Shown here: piece by piece, positions 14,547 through 14,618 of the stretch
Layout: each line of letters opens with the position of its first letter
How positions within the stretch are numbered: the stretch's first letter is position 1
Assembly: GCA_902803625.1 (NCBI GenBank)
Contig: CADCQV010000156.1
Coordinates: 1-14,618 of the forward strand
Direction: 5' to 3'
DNA length: 14,618 bases
From: an uncultured Lachnospiraceae bacterium
GTDB lineage: Bacteria; Bacillota; Clostridia; Lachnospirales; Lachnospiraceae
Position numbers and translations under genes: made by a program
The notes under the pieces: model-generated
What the model saw: the letters and a program-made list of their open reading frames with translations, nothing else
Told to the model about the DNA's origin: nothing
Database searches by the model: none

Positions 14547-14555
14547 TTTGTGTTC
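14537..14555. repeat. TTGTGTTC direct repeats, 11-bp period
   Basis: TTGTGTTC at 14537-14544 and again at 14548-14555, one helical turn apart (GAACACAA on the - strand). They overlap the candidate -35 of htrA and may be a regulator site. Confidence 0.55.
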
Positions 14556-14570
14556 TTTTTTTCAATGAAT

Positions 14571-14586
14571 TGTGAAATTGTGAAAA
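14571..14586 (-). promoter_or_regulatory. Tandem TTTTCACA-like octamers upstream of htrA
   Basis: On the - strand TTTTCACA (14586-14579) is followed without a gap by ATTTCACA (14578-14571). B. subtilis htrA-type genes are known to carry tandem TTTTCACA octamers needed for CssRS-dependent secretion-stress induction. The match in sequence, spacing and gene suggests the same kind of control here. The response regulator itself is not in the window. Confidence 0.55.
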
Positions 14587-14596
14587 GATTCTTCCT

Positions 14597-14618
14597 GTTG
14601 CTTCGCAACCCCCCCCCC
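14597..14618. repeat. Small hairpin followed by a 10-C homopolymer
   Basis: GTTGC-TTC-GCAAC (14597-14609) is a perfect 5-bp hairpin, and its last C begins a run of ten C (14609-14618) that reaches the window end. The true run length is unknown. It may be an assembly break at a homopolymer, or a length-variable tract. Confidence 0.7.

Overview
The window looks like an interior piece of a Clostridia genome, most likely Lachnospiraceae. The evidence is a DUF1836 regulator, a YerC-type TrpR-like protein close to PcrA, an LCP-family cell-wall ligase, a two-domain polyprenyl-phosphate sugar transferase of the Gram-positive polysaccharide type, Shine-Dalgarno-led genes, sigma-A promoters with 17-bp spacers, and heavy use of AGG/AGA and ATA codons. 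Genus assignment is inference. There are no rRNA or tRNA genes, CRISPR arrays, transposases or phage genes. Most of the sequence is ordinary core and envelope genome, and I see no convincing new multi-gene system. The unusual material is in the gaps between genes.

Left part (1-5832, + strand). A surface-polysaccharide cluster runs off the left edge: a 5'-truncated GT2 glycosyltransferase, a second GT2 enzyme overlapping it by ATGA, and the initiating sugar-1-phosphate transferase 5 nt further on. A stem-loop and a good sigma-A promoter then separate this operon from a membrane-anchored, coiled-coil protein with a degenerate (non-catalytic) LytM/M23 domain. That gene's stop codon lies inside a 9-bp-arm palindrome, followed by a GC-rich cluster of small hairpins. 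Next come an M18 aminopeptidase and a YerC-like regulator that must start at TTG.

Middle part (5818-10745). The DUF1836 regulator (- strand) converges on and overlaps yerC by 15 bp. It is divergent from pcrA, with a 71-bp gap containing a near-consensus promoter placed so that the DUF1836 mRNA should be leaderless. pcrA and glmS converge. The glmS leader has no recognisable glmS ribozyme. Instead it holds a 27-bp tandem repeat array ending in a complete terminator-like hairpin that faces away from glmS.

Right part (10746-14618, - strand). An LCP-family protein with a near-perfect promoter is followed after 5 nt by a rhamnosyltransferase-like GT2; the two look like a cell-wall glycopolymer operon that may read into glmS. 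Upstream is an htrA-type membrane serine protease with its own terminator. Its promoter region carries tandem octamers like those reported upstream of Bacillus subtilis htrA genes under CssRS secretion-stress control. The window ends in a 10-C homopolymer next to a small hairpin.

Together the genes serve envelope biogenesis: priming and extending a polysaccharide, supplying amino sugar through GlmS, attaching polymer to the wall through LCP, and surface quality control through HtrA. They are mixed with DNA repair (PcrA) and small regulators.
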